Shown one piece after another: positions 13,740 to 25,651 of a stretch of DNA of 64,000 bases. Positions within the stretch are counted from its first letter, which is position 1. Every line of letters starts with the position of its first letter. The position numbers and the translations under genes are program-made. The notes beneath the pieces were generated by a model. It was not told where the DNA came from and searched no databases. It saw nothing but the letters and a program-made list of their open reading frames with translations. Location: positions 16,229,138 through 16,293,137 of the forward strand of contig NC_080057.1 in the NCBI RefSeq assembly GCF_026212465.1. Reading direction: 5' to 3'. Origin of the DNA: Amaranthus tricolor (taxonomy: Eukaryota > Streptophyta > Magnoliopsida > Caryophyllales > Amaranthaceae).

Positions 13740-14730
13740 GCCATTAGATCAAATTTGACGGCTGATAATATAAGGCTTATTCATTAAGGGCATTTCGGGC
13801 ATAAGGGACATTTCTTCATTCTGACTATTCACCTGCGATTTCGCTGCGATAATTGCTGCGATTTTGAATTTTTTTGCTGCAAATTTTCACGAAAATTTAT
13901 TTCATTAAGCTGCAACTTCATCATCTTGCGATTTTCATTAAGTTCTATTATACATTAAGTTCTATTACACATCAATTTGCAAATTTTCAGAGGCGATTTC
14001 ATTGAGTTGCAATTTTCCTGAGGCGATTTCAGAGGGTTTTGGATTATGGTTAGTATTACCTTTACCAAAGAATTGTGTTCCTTTTTCAATAAAAGGTGTT
14101 GCTTTTTGGTTAAATTTGTGTTACGGATTATGTTTTTGCTTATCCGTTTCTGAAATTCACCTTCTTTTGCTGCGATAATTGCTGCGATTTTTTCAATTTT
14201 TTTGCTGCAAATTTTCATGAAAATTGATTTCATTAAGCTGCAACTTCATCATCTTGCGATTTTTCAGACGCGATTTTCATTAAATTCAATTATAAATTAA
14301 GTTCTACTACACATCAATATGCAAAATTTCAGAGGCAATTTTCAGAGGCGATTTCATTGAGTTGTGATTTTCCTGAGGCAATTTCAGAGGGTTTTGAATT
14401 ATTGTTAGTATAAATTTGTCGTTAGTTTATGCTTAGTTTCATCCATTTACTGTATTCTCATCAATTTAAGGTCTATTATACACTCCTATTGAAAATGTTT
14501 GTATCAATTTGTAACTGGTATTATGGTCTGCAATTTATGGTCTGTAATTTACCTATATTTAACTTGTATTATTGTAGGAATAATGTATAATAGTGTATTA
14601 TTGTAGTGCTTTCATTTTTGTGGTCTGTTATAGTGCTTTGAATTTTGTTTTTGCTTATATTGTATGATTGTAAGAATAGTGTTCCTTTTTCAATAAAAGG
14701 TGTTGCTTTTTGGTTAAATTTGTGTTACAG
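13740..14730. repeat. MULE left sub-terminal region with internal duplication
   Basis: Non-coding. A unit of about 300 bp containing ctgcgataattgctgcgatt, gctgcaactt, catcatcttgcgattt and gaggcgatttc occurs twice (about 13845-14060 and 14165-14400). Another segment, gtgttgctttttggttaaat, occurs at about 14097 and 14700. Words such as aatcgcag recur inverted at 20780-21660 near the other end of the MULE. Confidence 0.6.
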
Positions 14731-14742
14731 ATTATGTTTTAG

Positions 14743-15592
14743 GATGAAATTGAAGAAATTAGCGGCTCAACAGAACATATGGAATCCTTACTAAATGTGA
14801 CATTTACAACCACTACTAACCTTGGTGATGCAAATTCTTCAAGTGAACTCATGGTAAGCCTCTATTTATCAATAATACGCAATAAAGTATAAAACTGTTT
14901 GATACTTTCTATTTCAAACTCTGCTGCTTTTTACAAAAAACTTTGATGCTTTTTTATAAAACTGTGATGTTTTTGTTTGTTTGATGCTTTCTACTTCAAA
15001 CTGTGCTGCTTTTTACAAAAAACTTAGATGCTTTTTGTATAAAACATTGATGCTATCTAAATCAAATCTGTGTTACATTTATTCAACACAAAATACAATA
15101 CATGATACACTACCATTTCTGCGATTTCATTTGTTGTTTTCTTCGAATTCAACACGAAAACTATTTATCAATAATACACAATAAACTCATGATAACAATG
15201 CAAAATTTTGGATTTTTACACAAAATGTCTTGCTTTTTGCTTTAGGTTGCATTGCAATATAATAATGATAAGGCTGAAACATCTTTAACTGAGCATATGG
15301 AACCCTTACAAACTGTGACTTTTACAACCACTTCTAACCTTGGTGATAACAATGCAAATTCTTTAAGTCAACTCATGGTAAGCCTCTATTTATCAATTAT
15401 ATGCAATAAAGTATATGCACAGTGTTACTTTTGGGTAGGAATTGTGATGATTTTTTTCACAAAATGTCTTACTTTTTGATTTAGGTTACAGTGTAAGATA
15501 ATAATGATAAGGCTGGAACATCTTTAGTTGAGCATATGGAACCCTTACAAACTGTAAATTTTACAACCACTTCTTTAAGTGAACACTTATAT
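14743..15592 (+). CDS. Three tandem copies of one upstream exon of the MULE transposase gene
   Basis: Three similar exon-like units, each after an ag acceptor and before a gtaag donor: 14743-14853, 15246-15377 and 15485-15592. All encode variants of EHMEPLLQ-like then TVTFTTTSNLGD then SxLM, so the exon was duplicated with its splice sites. The first two are open. The third has a TAA near its start and has lost the NLGD segment. The introns between them carry inverted copies of the satellite unit found at 20080-20740. They would lie at the N-terminus of the transposase. No known domain is recognised. Confidence 0.55.
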
Positions 15593-15713
15593 GTAAGTTT
15601 ATTTATGACGATAATAATACATTTGGTGTTAATTTGTGTTGGAAAATGTATTACTTTATGTTGAAAACGTGTTACTTTCTGTTGAAAACAATGTTATTGA
15701 TATTGTGTTTCAG

Positions 15714-17887
15714 GGTACACCTACTCATAACCTTAATCGTAAACAGTTCATCCCTCATTGTGAGAAAATCTGATACCAGTATTGCATATGACTTTTGATT
15801 CATTAGAAGAAGGGGTGAAATTCTATGAAACATATGCTAAGGCTTGTGGTTTTGACATTAGATCAGGGACTAAGAAAGTCTATAAAGGTGTTGTTACATC
15901 TAAATACTATTTGTGTAATAAACAAGGGATGAGGGAACAAAAATTAGGTGCATTAAGAAGAAGGCTTGTAACTCGTGAAGATTGTTATGCTAAAATTGTT
16001 TTTCAAAGGACTAAAGAGGGTAAATATTGGGTTTTTAAGTTTATTGAAGCCCATAGCCACATTCTTGCCTCACCTATTTCTAGGCAACATTTAAAAGGGT
16101 CATCTAGTTTAAATAGTGGACAAAAAAGATACATTATGAACAATTTGAACTTGAATAAAGGTCCAACAAGTTCATATAGGATGTGGAAAGAACAAGTAGG
16201 ATGTTATTTGAAAGTAGGTGCTTCACTTGATAACTTTAAAAACTTTTATAGGGATTTAAAGTGTTTTATTAATGAATCTGATGGGCAAATGTTTGTGGAA
16301 ATGTTTGTTAAGAAGAAAGAAATCTCACCTAGTTTTTTTTTTGATTTTGAGGTTGATGATACTAAATCTCTATCGAAGGCAATTTGGGCTGATGGTATTA
16401 GTAGGAGAAACTATTCATTGTTTGGTGATTCGATATCTATGGATGCTACTTATGGTACTAACAAGTATAATCAAATTTTTGTTCCTTTCACGGGTGTTGA
16501 CCATCACAAAAAATGTGTTACTTTTGCTGTCGGTCTTATTAGTAGGGAAGATGTATCTTCTTATACTTGGTTATTTGAATCTTTTTTGAGGGCAATGAAT
16601 GGAAAACAACCAGATTCCATTATAACAGACCAAGATCCAGCCATAAAAATTGCTCTACCCAATGTTTTTGACAAGTCTGTTCATAAATTCTGTTGTTAGC
16701 ATATAATGAAGAAACTAACTGATAAAGTTTCTATTGAGTTACGTAATGATGATGAGTTTTTAAGAAGAATTAATAGACTTGTATATAATAGGGATAATGA
16801 GCCCCATGAATTTGAAGATCAATTGTTAAAAATGATGTCGGATTATGAGCATGCTAATTTAAGAAATAATGACTGGTTGAATAGTATGTATGATATTAGA
16901 GAAATGTGGGTGCCCGCATATTTTAGAGATCTTTATATGGGTGGTTTGTTTAGAACAACATCTAGGTCGGAAAGTGAGAACAATTTTTTCAATTACTTTG
17001 TGAACAAATTTCTTACATTAGTTGAACTCCAAATGAGGTTTCAAAGTGCAATGGATGTTCAACGTTATATGATGCAAACACTAGATAGTAAATACAAGTT
17101 ATATTCTGCACCTTTGAAGACTCGTATCCCTCTTGAAAAACATGCTTCTATTGTCTACACAGATGTTGTTTTTAAGGATTTTCAAGAACAAATTCTTAGC
17201 GCACGCGATGAGTGTGGTTTTGAAAAGAATTTCTTTAGAGATGGCAAGGATGTGTATCGTGTGGTACATTTCAACACTGGGACAATTTTTGAAGTTGTGT
17301 ATGATGCACAAACATTGTATGTTGATTGCTGTTGTAAGTTATTCAAAAGAGTAGGAGTCTTATGTAAGCATGTATTATGGGTTTTGCATGCAAAAGGAGT
17401 TAAATATATACCAGAACCTTACATATTGAAAAGGTGGTCAAAAGATGCTAGTAAAACACCTGTCTATCATATTGATGGCACATTATTGGATGGTAATAAT
17501 GCTATGGAATCTAGAAAAGGGGTTTTAGGAGATGTTTGGAATGAGGTACATCGATGCATTAGTTTGGAAGAAGATGGTGAGGATGATTTGGTTGAACTTT
17601 TGCACAAAATGAAGTTGTATTCAGCTGAACTTTTAGAAAAGAATCGTGGGCTTGAGAAGACAAAACGTCAAGAGTTAGAAAAGTTTTTGGGTTGTGAAGC
17701 TCCTAAAACAATTACAATTCAAAACCCTAAACAATCTTCAAACAAAGGCAAGAGGAAAGAAAAAGATCCAAAACAAAAGGATACTGAAGATGAAGAAGAG
17801 CAAAGGGTGACCAAGCAAAGACAGTGTAAAAGTTGTGGCAAAGTTGCAGGTCACAATAGTCGTACGTGTCCACATAAGAAAAAATAA
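15714..17887 (+). pseudogene. FAR1/FHY3-type MULE transposase, single internal stop
   Basis: Transposase of the MULE, related to the domesticated plant transcription factors FAR1/FHY3. The exon starts after a cag acceptor at 15713. An early frame break lies near 15768, and from ATG 15782 the frame is open to 17887 except for one TAG at 16697-16699, where the family normally has Trp (CWHIMKKL). Domains in order: FAR1 DNA-binding zinc-finger region (about residues 1-95: FYETYAKACGFDIR ... HSH); MULE DDE core with SMDATYGTNKY (first Asp), IITDQDPAIK (second Asp) and SRSESENNFF (Glu); SWIM zinc finger with VDCCCKLFKRVGVLCKHVL; Lys-rich C-terminus with a CX2CX5HX4C knuckle (CKSCGKVAGHNSRTC). About 701 codons, the usual size. 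All catalytic residues are present, so the element has been inactive only briefly or can be read through. Confidence 0.9.
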
Positions 17888-18810
17888 GTAAGTACAATAT
17901 GATATAAAAAGTGTTACCTCTTGAATTTTATGTTGGTACTTTCTTTTGATAAATAGTGATACTACCGTTTCTGTTTTCCACATTTAGACATTTAACATAT
18001 ATATTTGTTCACTAAATCTTGCAGGTGACTTGTTTTATGAAATACAGTGGTAAATGATTGAATCCCTGCTTCAGAAGAACAATTATATTTGGGGTTGTGT
18101 AGCAGTTGCAAAAGTGTAAACTAATTTATGATCGATTCTCTAGAGAAATAGTCTAATCATTAGTATTAGTAGTATGTAGATTACTTTCTGTTTATTTTAA
18201 CATTAGTAGGTTGTATTTTATGAAGAGGATAATTGCCTTTAGACAAATATCTGTTTATTTTAACATTGTAATTGTTAGAATTAGTTATATGTAGACTAAT
18301 TTATTTTTAATGTCATTATCATTCAATTTATCACAAATATTGTGTTGAAATTATCACAGTTTTTGTTGAAAGCATCACGATTTTATGTGGAAAGCATCAC
18401 ACGTTTATAAATGTAACACATGATATATGAAATGGTAGCGTATCATGTATTGTATAATTAATTTGTAGAAGTAAATTTTTGTAATAATGAAAGAAATATA
18501 TAAAAACAAAAAAAGAAATGTACAAATGCAGGGAGGTAGAATTCATCAGTGGCAAATAAACAATTACCAAAACACAGTATCACAAGTGGTACAAATTCTA
18601 GGGGATGAAGATCAGGCAGCCAGTTACTTAAGCAGATGCAAATAAAATATTTGAAGTAGCAAAGTTTGAAGTAGAAAGCATCATACAAAACATCACACGT
18701 CAACACATCATCATAGTTTGATGATGTTTACATGAATTTTGTTGAGATTATCATTCATAACATATATTTTGTTGAATCATCACAGTTTTGTCATGGAATC
18801 AAAAACAAAC
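17888..18810. other. MULE spacer between convergent genes
   Basis: 3' untranslated and intergenic sequence between the plus-strand transposase and the minus-strand gene. It has repeats of the theme tgttgaaagcatcacgattt (18360-18400) that recur at 19850-19880 and in the satellite-like array. No further ORF is credible. Confidence 0.5.
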
Positions 18811-19684
18811 TCAAATTTTCTTCTTTCCTCTCTTCTTGGCAATCAATTTCGGTGCTGGTGAAGGTGTTTTCTCAAGATCTGATAATCCCAGGTCAAAGCT
18901 TGGTAAGTCGATGTCAGCTGTTCGTCTTTTAACAACTCTTATCCTGTTCATAATCTCATCAATCTCCTCCATCACTTTTGGGTTTGAATACCATTGCGAT
19001 AGTGTTGGAGAGTTTGATGATTGTCGGACATCTTGTGCTTGATTGCCTTTTGCCTTTAACTTCAACAGTCTCGATAAATGATGTTGAGTAACAATTTCCA
19101 TGTTCCTCTTCATCTTGCTAACTTCCTCCATAAGCTCCTTAATAAAAAGAATATATTAACAAAAAACAGTTCAATTTAAACTTCTTATAAAAAACTGCTA
19201 CTTTATAGTTTAAAATGTGCTACTGGTTGTTTTTATAAAAAATTAAATGTTAAAAATAATATTACTTACATCACCAGCTGTATCATGAATTTTTTGATCA
19301 GAAGATGCCAACAAGCCATCGGGAATAGGGATTTTGAGATACATCCCATTTTCTTCTAGCTCCACCTCATCATCATAAAACTTACTTTTTCTTTTTGGAA
19401 GCAACAGATTTTTTTTGTTTTCGGAAAAGGTTGTTCCTCTTCATGATTTTCTTCTACTCTTGCAGCTACTTCAACACTGAAGCATCACAATTTTATGAAT
19501 ACAGCATCACATTTTATAAAAGAAAGCAACATTTTATCTTGATTTTCCCCACTTATTAAACAAGACTTACCTTTTTTTTTGAGGCAACAATTTTTATTCT
19601 TTTCCCTCGTGTACTTGGCATACCTTGCGGAGGATCTGCTATTATTGGTTCTTCAACTTGTGCAGAATTTTGAGTAACTACCAT
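18811..19684 (-). CDS. Second MULE-borne gene, unknown protein, spliced, decayed
   Basis: Minus-strand gene model in three exons: 19571-19684 (start MVVTQNSAQ, donor gtaag), about 19270-19476 (ends ASSDQKIHDTAGD, donor gtaagt) and 18811-19137 (starts ELMEEVSKMKRN, ends KRGKKKI then stop). The last exon is open for about 109 codons, with a predicted helical N-terminal part, the phrase LPSFDLGLSDLEK and a very basic C-terminus. Exon 2 needs a frame change in an A-run, so the copy seems inactive. I do not recognise the protein. PSFDLG-like phrases occur near Ulp1-like proteases carried by some plant MULEs, but no protease domain is visible. Convergent placement with the transposase resembles the two-gene layout of MuDR. 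Confidence 0.45.
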
Positions 19685-19919
19685 ATTTCTAATAAACAAA
19701 AACAAAAAACTTGTGTATAAATCGAAGAACAACTCGTGTATAAAAATCACAGAAACAATAGAAAACAGAAATAATCGCAGAAATAATCGTGTATAAGAAC
19801 AAATTAGTTATATCATTCAATTTATCACAAATATTGTGTTGAAATCATCACAGTTTTTGTTGAAAGCATTACGATTAAAGCATCACATGTTTATAAATGT
19901 AACACAGAATATATGTATT

Positions 19920-20760
19920 ACAAAAATAAAGCATCACTTTTATAAAAAAGAAATAATAAGAAAAAACAGTTCAATTTAAAGTTCTTTGAAATGGTAGTGT
20001 ATTGTATTGTATTGTATTTTGTATTGTATATGAAATGGTAGTGTATCATGTATTGTATTTTGTGTTGAATAAATGCAACAACACAGATTTGAAATAGAAA
20101 GCATACAAACAAGAACATCACAATTTTATACAAAAAAAGCATCAAAGTTTTTTGTAATAAGCAGCACAGTTTGAAGTAGAAAGCATCATACAAACAAAAA
20201 GCATCACAGTTTTATACAATAAGCATCAAAGTTTTTTGTAAAAAGCAGCACTGTTTGAAATAGAAAGCATACAAACAAAAACATCACATTTTTATAAAAA
20301 AAAAGCATCAAATTTTTTGTAAAAGCAGCACAGTTTGAAGTAGAAAGCATCAAACAAACAAAAACATCACAGTTTTATACAAAAAGCGTCAAAGTTTTTT
20401 GAAAAAAGCAGCACAGTTTGAAATAGAAAAGCATACAAACGAAAAAATCACAGTTTTATACAAAAGAATCATCAAAATTTTTTGAAAAAGCAGCACAGTT
20501 TGAAGTAGAAAGCATCATACAAACAAAAACATCACAGTTTTATACAAAAAGCATCAAAGTTTTTTGAAAAAGCAACACAGTTTGAAATAGAAAGCATACA
20601 AACAAAAAAAACATAGTTTTATACAAAAAAAGCATAAAAGTTTTTTGTAATAGCAGTACAGTTTGAAGTAGAAAGCATCATACAAACAAAAACATCACAG
20701 TTTTATACAAAAAAGCATCACACGTCAACATAATTGTTTTATACAAAAACATCATAGTTT
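19920..20760. repeat. Satellite-like array with alternating (dimeric) units
   Basis: Eight consecutive copies of an approximately 82-bp unit (theme gcatcaaagttttttgtaaa, then gcagcacagtttga, then a switch word, then catcacagttttatac) from about 20080 to 20740. The switch word alternates strictly: gaaatagaaagcataca, gaagtagaaagcatcat, and so on through all eight, so the array is four copies of an approximately 163-bp dimer. Inverted copies lie in the transposase-gene introns at 14900-15060. Confidence 0.85.
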
Positions 20761-20769
20761 TATACAAAA

Positions 20770-21660
20770 AGAACAAATGAAATCGCAACAACTCTCAGCA
20801 AGAACAATCGTTGGAATGCCCTAATTTGTGGTTGATCATTCAAGAAATTGCAAGAAAAACTGTGATCGTTCAAGAACAAATGAAATCGCAACAACTCACC
20901 GCAAGAACAATCGTTGGAATGCCCTAATTCGTGGTTGATCATTCAAGAAATTGCAAGAAAAACTGTGATCGTTCAAGAACAAATGAAATCGCAAAAGAGA
21001 AAAACGATGGAATGCCCAAATTAATTTGACGCAAGAAAAAATCGCAGAAAATAGAAGGAAAATTCATGTATACACAAAATCGAAAGAAATAATCGAAGAT
21101 AGAACAATCGAAGATAGAAAATTGAAAGAAAGAAATGATTGAAGATAGAAAATCGCAGAAATAATCGCAATACACAAAATCGCAATGCCCTAATTAATCG
21201 ACACAAATGAAATTCGTGTAAAAAAAACAGAACAAATAAATTGGCAAGAGTAGAACAAATCTCACAGCAAGAATAGAGATAAAATCGCAACAAACAAAGA
21301 ACAATCGAAGATAGAAAATACACAAAATCGAAACAAATAATCGAAGATAGAACAATCGAAGATAGAAAATTGAAAGAAATGATCGAAGATAGAAAATCGC
21401 AGAAATAATTGCAATGCACAAAAATCGCAATGCCCTAATTAATCAACACAAATGAAATTCATGTATCAAAAAACAGAACAAAATGAAATCGCAAGAGTCA
21501 AACTCACAGCAAGAATAGAGATGAAATCGCAACAAACAATAATCCTGGAGATAAAAAATGCTGGAGATCAAGAACAATCGAAGATAGAAAATCACAATAG
21601 AAGAAGAATGCTGGAGATCAGAAATGCCCTAATCGCAGAGACCAGAAATGAAGAAATTTT
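20770..21660. repeat. MULE right sub-terminal tandem repeats
   Basis: A unit of about 110 bp (caagaacaatcgttggaatg, ggttgatcattcaagaaatt) is repeated about 2.3 times at 20770-20990. A longer unit, about 240 bp, with repeated aatcgaagatagaa words occurs about twice at 21040-21460. A final part-copy reaches 21640. Non-coding; open frames on the minus strand are only Phe/Leu-rich shadows of A-rich DNA. Confidence 0.75.
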
Positions 21661-21785
21661 GAAAAAAAAAATAATCCTAATTCGCGCGCGATTCTGGATC
21701 ATTGGATCAAAATCATATGATTTCTACGGTTGAGATTGTGGTTTACATGGTTCTCATATATGATTAGTTCTCACCTGAACTTTTG

Positions 21786-21885
<100 letters not shown>

Positions 21886-22473
21886 AGGCTTCATTTAAGG
21901 ATTAAGTCTGCAACACCTCTTATAATTTTCTCTCCTCTTGCATTAAGATCTAGTATTCATAAAGTGTTGTAAAACTTAGTTCATCTAACTCTTTCATTTG
22001 TAATAGATTTTAGAATTAAAAAGAAATAGAACTTTTGATTATAATTACGCCTAAGCTTGGAATACTTTTTAAAGTATTCAATTTGTTTTACCCTTTGTGA
22101 GATTGAGATTTGTACTTTTATTAAGAGAACTTGTAAGACGTTATTCAAGGGGAAGAACGTGGTGAGAGAAGATAGAGAGATCTTATAAGTTGTCTTGAAG
22201 TTCATTAATAAAAGGCGTTGAATCCTACGGATTGGAAGATAACCCATAGGCGGGGAGTAGGCTATTAATAGTTGAACCTCGTTAACAAATCTCTTGTTCT
22301 TGTTTAAGTTTTATTTGGGCACATATTTCTTAGATCTATCATTCGACCTAAAACAGTTTTAGAAAACTGTCTTGAAAGGTCTCGCAAGCTCTTGAGCTTA
22401 TTTTCCAGAAAATTTTTAAAACGGACATATTCTCTATTCATTCCCCCTCTAGAGAGTATTCAATCTCCTATCA

Positions 22474-22959
22474 ATTTCCAGAACATGCGACCTTTGGGTC
22501 AAAAGTCCATTTCTATACCAACTTAATCAACATTATATTATTATCGCTATTGACAAAATAGTGACATAAGTGTCGCTTGGGTGTTTAGCATAGAGGAAAA
22601 ATGAACTTCTAATTGGTGTATAACCTATAAGAAAGTCAAAGAAGAATAAAAGAGTAAGAATTAGAAATCCTAAGGGTTAAAGAGAAACCCAAAGGTGGAG
22701 ACGTAGATCTTTTAAGAATTGAACACTTTATATAGTTTGTTTTATCTCTATTTATTTCCATATTTTGTTTACACATTAACTAATTTATTAGTTTCTTAAA
22801 GACTTTACGAAAATGATAAAAAATAGTTATTAAGTATCTACTCAAAATATCGTCAGATTGGATTCTATTAAGCCTATAATATGTCTAATCTAGCATTGGG
22901 GTATCAACTACTAATATAATGCTCATACTTAAATTACTGAACAAATTACCAGCTACTAC
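22474..22959. other. Unassigned AT-rich spacer
   Basis: Sequence after the inferred copia LTR end. No ORF or repeat structure is recognised. Confidence 0.4.
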
Positions 22960-23345
22960 CATTGTCTTAACATTCTACGAACCTATCGCGACAACTCTGT
23001 TTGCAAACTTCACAAAACCACAATTGTTACCTAATAGTATTTTCACATGAACCAACTCACTATTTGAGATAAACTATTGTCTTAACTGATTGCTTGTAAC
23101 AATGAAGTCCCAACCACCAACAAATATAGTCGTTTCATTTAAATCAATTTCACCTTCTTTTCTCTGTGAATTCTAATAAGCTAAGACAAGACCACACACT
23201 AAAGTGGAATCATTTTATATGAACTTGATCGTACGCTCCCAATACGAGAGCCTCATGGTGTCTTTTCTACTAGACAACATGTCTTTTATTGGCAGATCGA
23301 TGAGATACCCTCAACGGCCTAGTTAAAAAGACAACTCCATAAAGC
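22960..23345 (-). pseudogene. RBP45/RBP47-type RNA-binding protein pseudogene fragment
   Basis: Read on the minus strand, 23139 downwards gives NETTIFVGG, a short linker, then SELVHVKI and NNCGFVKFANR, with in-frame stops. This is the third RRM of plant RBP45/RBP47-like polyadenylate-binding proteins (family pattern TTIFVGGLD ... GELVHVKIPxGKxCGFVQFAxR), with RNP2 (TIFVGG) and RNP1 (CGFVKFA) recognisable. Upstream in gene sense, 23345-23300 gives GVVFLTRPLRVS, matching the end of RRM2 (GVYCSTRPMRIS). RRM2 tail and RRM3 are joined without a recognisable intron, so a processed (reverse-transcribed) pseudogene is likely, but a decayed genomic fragment is possible. The original gene would bind U-rich/poly(A) RNA. 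Confidence 0.6.
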
Positions 23346-24004
23346 CCAAATGTATAATAATATTTGTTTTGTCCAGGAGATCAGGACCAGACACAAAAAG
23401 AGGCATTAAGCACGTTAGTAGAAAGGGTTAGCAGAGGATTTTGTGGGTGTTTAGTGAGAGACTTGTGTTTGCTATCCAGTGATTCTTGCAGTTAGAACAC
23501 TCCAAATGACCAAGTTCTACACAAGTATCACATGTTAGAGGCTAGAAGTTTCACTCCAAGGACCACCTTCAATGCTAAAGTCAGTAAATACACACGTTTA
23601 GTACCCATGAAGCCCTATCACAAGTTCACAATGCTTTTTCTCTTAAAGAAACATACTAGTGTTTCTTTATGAGATGCAACCTTAATAAATTTACTTCAAT
23701 GCAAGAGTAAATACAAGCAAAGAAAATGGTTGTTCACAAATATTTGAGAGTGAATAAAAATAACTTGATGGTGTGTCTTTTAGTGCATTTATAGCCAAAG
23801 GTGTTAAAATCGAGATTCAAATCGTATAATTATACGATTTTACAATCCATAAAAGGGTGGAATGAGCAATAAATTTTTGTATTTATCAAATCTGCAGATA
23901 TATTATCCACTAATACAAATGCTTTAATTGCTTACAAAATATTTATAACGAGCTATTCAAAACAAAAGAAGTTATTCAAATTTAAGTCGATCAATGTCAC
24001 AAAA
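23346..24004. other. Unassigned region with possible coding relics
   Basis: No intact gene. On the minus strand around 23560-23490 a short Cys-rich stretch (CDTCVELGHLECSNC) can be read, but it has no clear family. A small palindrome, tcgtataattatacga, lies at about 23823-23838. Confidence 0.35.
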
Positions 24005-24125
24005 GTTTGGTTGAATAATCTAAATCTTTTATCAATCGAGAAGGAACTTTTGGAAAAGATCTACGATTATACTCTTATTAATGAATTTGCATCTCTAAAG
24101 GCCTGTAAAATTCATTTTTTATGAT
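24005..24125 (+). pseudogene. hAT transposase C-terminal fragment
   Basis: A short open stretch reads WLNNLNLLSIEKELLEKI, then INEFASLKACKIHF. SIEKEL...I(D) followed by I..FAS.KARK is the pattern at the very end of the hAT dimerisation domain in many plant hAT transposases. Only this tail is visible; neither the BED finger nor the catalytic core is nearby. Confidence 0.45.
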
Positions 24126-25035
24126 CTTTGTTTTTTTTTTTTTAAAGGTGAAATTAAAAATGGAACTTGTCAAAATATTTTGTATTTCAATGATGATTTT
24201 TTATATCTTCTACTATTGTTCTTTAAAAGCCCTATTATACTATTTTGCCTACGGCCTTTAAAATGTCAGAGATGGCGATGACCGTCACATTGCTTTTTGC
24301 CATTTTATCCAACAAGATTTAGGAGATTTTGGGAGATTTTCCCAGCAAAATGGTGGATCAAAGCCCAAATCAGAAGAACTTGAATCAGACAGATGGAGTA
24401 ATATACAAGATTTAAAATGGCGCTTTCATTCTAGAAATGATAAAACAAAATGTTTTTGTGGGGAAGACTGTTAGGCCACCCCCCATAAATGATAAATTCC
24501 ACCCACATCAAAAAGTGGATGGAGCGATTGAAAAACACTTGATTATTATTATTCCTAACTTGATGACAGTGTGAAACGAAGTAAAATATGAAAATGAAAC
24601 GTGGAGCTTTTGGTGTTTAAGTTTGATTCATGTCCGTAGACAAGAAAAGTCATACCTCAACCTATAACAATTATTGTATACTCGGAGTATTCTACTAAAA
24701 TTTCAATTGGAGTAATTGGTATTCTAGTAAATCATACCTTCTATTAATTTGGTATTTTTAGTAAAATTCTTAATTGAAGTACAGAAAAGTCATAACAAAA
24801 GTTTTACCATTATTATTGTCAAAAAATAAACCCAATTAGAAGATTAATTTGAAGGTTAAGATCATATCTTAAAATACGTAATATATTTAAACACTTATTA
24901 TTCATATTCATATTATTATATAATTGGTATTCTAGTAAAATGTTAATAGTATTACTGGTTTTGTGCTTTGTGAGAATAAAGAAAAACAAGTGAATTAAAA
25001 AATATAAATAAAGTTGTATATCAAGTATTATTATT
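24126..25035. other. Unassigned AT-rich spacer
   Basis: No gene, repeat structure or MITE could be supported. It contains repeated fragments of the phrase ggtattctagtaaa (about 24718, 24925), suggesting a degraded duplicate. Confidence 0.4.
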
Positions 25036-25215
25036 ATCATACTCAGTGTATCCCGACTATAGAAAACTATGGTAAGGGTCTGAGAAGGGAAGGACGGCAG
25101 CAACTCATACCCATAAAGAAGATCTCGGCTAAAGAGTCCCTCGATTGGAGAAAGAATAAGAGAGGTTTTTGCAACGTTTAGGGCCGAGTGAGGCTGAAGG
25201 TAATTCTACATGCTT
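25036..25215. mobile_element. Short interspersed element-like 3' module
   Basis: The stretch tactcagtgtatcccgac, ggtaagggtctgag, ggacggcagcaactcatac is a widespread plant dispersed motif resembling the 3' part of SINE/LINE families (atcccgc...ggtctggggagggt). It lies among AT-rich DNA. No RNA polymerase III A/B boxes could be fixed with confidence, so the class is tentative. Confidence 0.35.
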
Positions 25216-25651
25216 ATATCGTATCGTCCAAACATGACCCTTAAACATAAAATAAAGGTAAATACAGTGCAATATAAATAAAATGAAGGTAAATACAATA
25301 TATATTATCATATATTAATCGAAAACAATTTTATTTAGTCTCTTTTAAGTAAAATTATATGCATTCAACTTTTAAACCATACAGAAGTTCTGATGACATC
25401 AATTAATAACATTAATACTAAATTACTAACTAATAGGATAGAATTGAAATCAGTAAACAAGGACCAACCCTTAAATAAATGTTGTCCTATAAGAACTTGA
25501 CGGATAGTTTAAAAACCTATGAAATCCTTACATTAACATAATCACATGTCTTTGTCAGTCAACCTACAAACATTGTAATCTTTTTTAAAAGTCCACCTTT
25601 TGAACTCTTTAACAACTACTCTAATATCCTTCTTAATTCAACTTCGTATAA
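25216..25651. other. AT-rich upstream intergenic DNA
   Basis: No coding or repeat structure is recognised between the SINE-like module and the MITE upstream of the chitinase-like gene. Confidence 0.4.

Noticed and set aside
20080..20740. CRISPR-like regularly spaced repeats
   Set aside because: Units are contiguous tandem repeats with no unique spacers, inside a plant transposon.
20939..21430. Phe/Leu-rich minus-strand frames
   Set aside because: Shadow of A-rich tandem repeats in the MULE right end.
23490..23560. Cys-rich stretch CDTCVELGHLECSNC on the minus strand as a zinc knuckle
   Set aside because: Spacing does not fit the retroviral CCHC pattern and no adjacent gag-like sequence is visible; left unassigned.
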